From: Nitrosomonas sp.
GTDB taxonomy: Bacteria > Pseudomonadota > Gammaproteobacteria > Burkholderiales > Nitrosomonadaceae
Length of the DNA: 36,305 nt
Reading direction: 5' to 3'
Assembly (NCBI GenBank): GCA_021582655.1
Contig: CP091135.1
Location: forward strand, 166,336-202,640
Made by a program: the position numbers and the translations under genes. A model generated the notes under the pieces. That model made no database searches. It was not told the origin of the DNA and worked only from the letters and a program-made list of their open reading frames with translations. Below are positions 33,577 through 36,305 of the stretch, one piece after another (the stretch's first letter is position 1; each line of letters opens with the position of its first letter).

Positions 33577-34211
33577 TTGGTTAGTCCCGGGGAGATCAAT
33601 TCAGTGCCGCCGCACGGCGGATCAATTATTTCAATCCGGTTCGCAATCCAGCGGATGCGGTCTTCCATAAACCACCGCACCGCTTGCGGAAATATTCGGT
33701 GCTCTTGTTGCAATACGCGCGCCGCCAGCGTGGTTTCGGTGTCATCCGGAAATACCGGGACGGCCGCTTGAATCACTACCGGGCCGTGATCGAGCTGTGA
33801 CGTGACAAAATGCACTGTACAACCGTGAATTTTAACTCCCTCCTGCAACGCGCGTGCATGCGTGCCCAAACCTGGAAACGCCGGCAGCAGTGACGGATGA
33901 ATGTTCATCAGTCGCTGGTGGTGGCGCTGTACGAACGAATCGCTGAGAATGCGCATGAATCCGGCCAGCGCAATCAATTTAGGCCGGTATCGATCGATGA
34001 TTTCCGCCAGAGCGGCATCAAAAGATTGGCGATCCGGAAAATCGCGATGATCGAGAGCAGCGGTTTCAACACCGTACTGCCCGGCAATACTCAGCCCGAT
34101 TGCCTGCGGATTGCTGCTGATCACAACAATCCGATCGTTGTGGCGGCGCGCTTCCAATAATGCCTGCATATTGCTGCCGCGGCCGGAAATCAAAATAACC
34201 AGTGATTGCAT
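33573..34211 (-). CDS. purN: phosphoribosylglycinamide formyltransferase PurN
   Basis: PurN transfers a formyl group from 10-formyl-tetrahydrofolate to GAR in the third step of purine synthesis. The ATG at 34211 gives 212 residues and puts the conserved ILISGRGSNM at residues 6-15; an in-frame TTG at 34223 is less likely. Catalytic residues Asn103 and His105 (MNIHPSLLPAFPG) and Asp141 (QLDHGPVV) are present. It follows purM by about 20 bp and overlaps the DUF3108 gene by 4 bp. Confidence 0.96.
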   Translation of the reverse strand: MQSLVILISGRGSNMQALLEARRHNDRIVVISSNPQAIGLSIAGQYGVETAALDHRDFPDRQSFDAALAEIIDRYRPKLIALAGFMRILSDSFVQRHHQRLMNIHPSLLPAFPGLGTHARALQEGVKIHGCTVHFVTSQLDHGPVVIQAAVPVFPDDTETTLAARVLQQEHRIFPQAVRWFMEDRIRWIANRIEIIDPPCGGTELISPGLTK

Positions 34212-34232
34212 GGCATCAATCAAATGCGGGCT

Positions 34233-35291
34233 TCATTCCACCACGGTTGCGGCTTGATCGGCCAAACGCGGTTTGATTTCGCCGATCGGCCATGCCGTTT
34301 CACCCGCAGCGCGCAAACAATTCAGTGCCGCGTCCGCGTGTTCCGGCGCGACCACTGCCACCATGCCGATGCCGCAGTTGAATACGCGTGTCATTTCATG
34401 CGCTGCGACATTACCTTGTTGTTGCAGCCAGGGAAACAACGGCGGCATATCCCATGTACTCCGATACAGCACCGCCATGGTCTGTTCCGGCAAAATGCGC
34501 GGTACATTTTCCACTAAACCGCCGCCGGTGATATGCGCCAATCCTTTTACCGGGATTTGCCGTATTAATTCCAGCACCGCTCTGACATAAATCCGTGTCG
34601 GGGCCATGATCAGGTCGGCCAGCGGTTTACCGTCCAGTTGTTCGGATAAGTCGGTCCGATTTCGTGCAAGGATTGCGCGAATCAATGAGTAGCCGTTGGA
34701 ATGCGCGCCGCTCGAAGCCAATCCGAGTATCCGATCCCCTGGCCGTATCGCTTTGCCATCGATAATCCGGTCTTTTTCCACCGCACCGACGGCAAACCCC
34801 GCCAGATCGTATTCGCCCTCCGGATACATACTTGGCATTTCCGCCGTTTCCCCGCCGATCAGTGCGCATCCGGCCAATTCGCAGCCGTGCGCGATTCCGC
34901 CGATAACGGAAGCCGCTGTCGTCACGTTCAGCTTGCCGCACGCGAAATAATCCAGAAAAAACAGCGGCTCCGCGCCTTGCACCAGAATATCGTTCACGCT
35001 CATCGCCACCAAATCGATACCGACGGTATCGTGCCGGTTCAGCTGAAACGCCAGCTTCAACTTGGTGCCGACGCCGTCGGTACCGGAAACCAGCACCGGA
35101 TTGCGGTATTTCTTGGACACTTCGAATAATGCGCCAAAACCGCCGATGCCGGTCAGTACTTCCGGTCGCATTGTGCGCTTGGCTAGCGGCTTGATGCGAT
35201 CGACCAGACGATCTCCTGCATCGATATCGACGCCGGCATCCCGGTATGACAGTGGATCTGTGGCGGATGAAATGGAATTGGATGAAGTCAA
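34233..35291 (-). CDS. purM: phosphoribosylformylglycinamidine cyclo-ligase PurM
   Basis: PurM (AIR synthetase) closes the imidazole ring of AIR using ATP, the fifth step of purine synthesis. The 352-residue protein has the family motifs [52 protein letters not shown] and [14 protein letters not shown], then [13 protein letters not shown]. The start is TTG, supported by GAGAGA about 10 bases upstream; no ATG fits as well. It leads purM-purN-DUF3108-rsmB. The 285 bp up to the divergent gene at 35577 should hold both promoters; none was clear. Confidence 0.96.
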   Translation of the reverse strand: MTSSNSISSATDPLSYRDAGVDIDAGDRLVDRIKPLAKRTMRPEVLTGIGGFGALFEVSKKYRNPVLVSGTDGVGTKLKLAFQLNRHDTVGIDLVAMSVNDILVQGAEPLFFLDYFACGKLNVTTAASVIGGIAHGCELAGCALIGGETAEMPSMYPEGEYDLAGFAVGAVEKDRIIDGKAIRPGDRILGLASSGAHSNGYSLIRAILARNRTDLSEQLDGKPLADLIMAPTRIYVRAVLELIRQIPVKGLAHITGGGLVENVPRILPEQTMAVLYRSTWDMPPLFPWLQQQGNVAAHEMTRVFNCGIGMVAVVAPEHADAALNCLRAAGETAWPIGEIKPRLADQAATVVE

Positions 35292-35576
35292 GGCGAATCT
35301 CTCTCGCGAACCAGGGTGAGTATACGTGTTTTTCGGAAGCGTTCATTTTACCGCAAATGCGCGCATCACAATGTAACGTTCACAGCATTCGCACTTACGC
35401 CTGCGACAATTTGTCACATTGCGCATTCAAATCCGCTAATAGACAATGATCGGGCGTTATTCACTGTCAATGCAGTATCAAGAATCAATGCAATAACATG
35501 GGAATGGAATCGCAGCAAATCAGTCTGCAGCCTCAATTCACTCTAATTTATAAAACTTTTAGGAGATAATCGTCAC

Positions 35577-36305
35577 ATGCAAAATTCTCGTAACATAATA
35601 ACGTCGACCGTTATTGCAACCACAGCCTTGTTATTGGCCGGCCAGAATGTCAGCGCGCACACGCGGTTCGAAGTTGCAACCATTAATGAAAACACCAGAA
35701 CTTCCAATAACGTGGTTGTTGGTCACGGCTGCGGAGAGCGCTCGGTTATCGGTACCAGCGTGGTGTTTCCGGATGGAATTGATTCCGCCATTACCAAAAA
35801 TGGCGAAGCCCACACAGGTCCGCTGACGGATTTTGTAAAGAACTGGACCAATGCCAATCAAAAAATTTATAGCCGTGCGGTTTTTTCACATCAAGATGAA
35901 AAAACCGACAGTAGCGGCAACGTGGTCGGCTTCTGGGCGGGGGGTGAAGAACTGCCGCACAATATGGCCGGGTTTGTTCCGTTCAGAACCAGCGCTGTTG
36001 AGATCGAACCGACATCCTGCGCGAAAAGTATCAAATTCTATGTTTCGATCGCGGATATCTGTGAAATAACCGATGTCGCCGGATTTAGCGATGAAACGGT
36101 GAATTTCTGGACACACAATGCATTAGGCACTGCTTATGATCGAAAAAGCGCTACGGATGATGGTCCTGCGCCACTGCAAATCGTCCGGATCAGCGCATTG
36201 CCCGGATCGTGCGGCGAAGGTTTTGATGTCGAAGTAAAACCTTCGGCAGCGCAAATAAACCGCGATATGCCGATAAAATTGAACGGCAATCAGATTTGGC
36301 CCAAA
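35577..36305 (+). CDS. secreted YcnI/DUF1775-like protein, possible copper binder (3' end cut)
   Basis: The frame runs to the window edge, 243 codons without stop. A signal peptide ends at VSA (residue 27), so the mature protein begins with His28. YcnI-type DUF1775 proteins also begin the mature chain with histidine, which binds Cu(II). Other DUF1775-like features are VVGHGCGERSVIGTSVVFPDGI (49-69 region), FWAGGEELPHNMAGF (119-133) with Trp120, and a following strand ending in SIADICEI. Cysteines 52, 148 and 162 may be bridged. TAGGAGAT lies before the ATG. Assignment is by motif pattern only. Confidence 0.6.
   Translation, partial: MQNSRNIITSTVIATTALLLAGQNVSAHTRFEVATINENTRTSNNVVVGHGCGERSVIGTSVVFPDGIDSAITKNGEAHTGPLTDFVKNWTNANQKIYSRAVFSHQDEKTDSSGNVVGFWAGGEELPHNMAGFVPFRTSAVEIEPTSCAKSIKFYVSIADICEITDVAGFSDETVNFWTHNALGTAYDRKSATDDGPAPLQIVRISALPGSCGEGFDVEVKPSAAQINRDMPIKLNGNQIWPK

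Noticed and set aside
35420-35445. tRNA T-loop-like word (ATTCAAATCC)
   Set aside because: Flanking bases cannot form the 5-bp T stem, and no anticodon or acceptor arm lies upstream.

Overview
The window looks like chromosome of a betaproteobacterium, most plausibly a Nitrosomonadaceae-type ammonia oxidiser. The support is indirect: the order mnmG-rsmG-parA beside a parS site, a split hopanoid (hpn) locus, a purM-purN-DUF3108-rsmB operon, and moderately GC-rich coding sequence. No marker gene such as amo or rRNA is present, so the taxonomy is inference.

Layout. (1) 1-3175, minus strand: mnmG-rsmG-parA, each overlapping the next by 4 bp, with a near-perfect parS half a promoter-length upstream of mnmG. 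(2) 3176-4495: a gene-poor stretch with a single DnaA-box-like word, a ~144-bp inverted-repeat element, and a minus-strand lipoprotein carrying six collagen-like triplets directly after its lipid-anchor cysteine. (3) 4774-14058, plus strand: a tripartite RND efflux system (outer-membrane factor, adaptor, pump), then without real gaps a secreted DUF192 protein, a SAM methyltransferase, agmatinase (speB) and an AlkA-type DNA glycosylase. (4) 14194-14991: a MntA/HepT toxin-antitoxin pair in which the toxin gene is frameshifted and also lacks its catalytic histidine. (5) 15165-20610, plus strand: a glycine-zipper lipoprotein, a cysteine desulfurase, then a tight run of NTP transferase, HIT protein, membrane fatty-acid desaturase, phosphoglycerate-mutase-like enzyme and a Mug/HDG-type DNA glycosylase. 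(6) 20827-24072, minus strand: a DUF1353 protein, a decayed reading frame, and a fused NADH-dehydrogenase-like/SelD protein. (7) 24292-30887, plus strand: a peptidoglycan-binding lipoprotein with a strong terminator, a second copy of the inverted-repeat element, then hpnH-hpnB-hpnM-hpnN. (8) 31562-35291, minus strand: purM-purN-DUF3108-rsmB. (9) From 35577 to the window end: an incomplete secreted protein resembling the YcnI/DUF1775 copper-binding family.

How the parts fit. Region 1 serves tRNA/rRNA modification and chromosome segregation and suggests the replication origin is near. Region 3 is an export operon with trailing housekeeping genes. Regions 5 and 7 are both envelope-lipid related: hpnH extends hopanoids, HpnM/HpnN are thought to move hopanoids to the outer membrane, and the desaturase/NTP-transferase/HIT group may build or modify another lipid. 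The least explained pieces are the desaturase cluster, the collagen-like lipoprotein, the NDH-SelD fusion without visible selenium users, and the two-copy inverted-repeat element.
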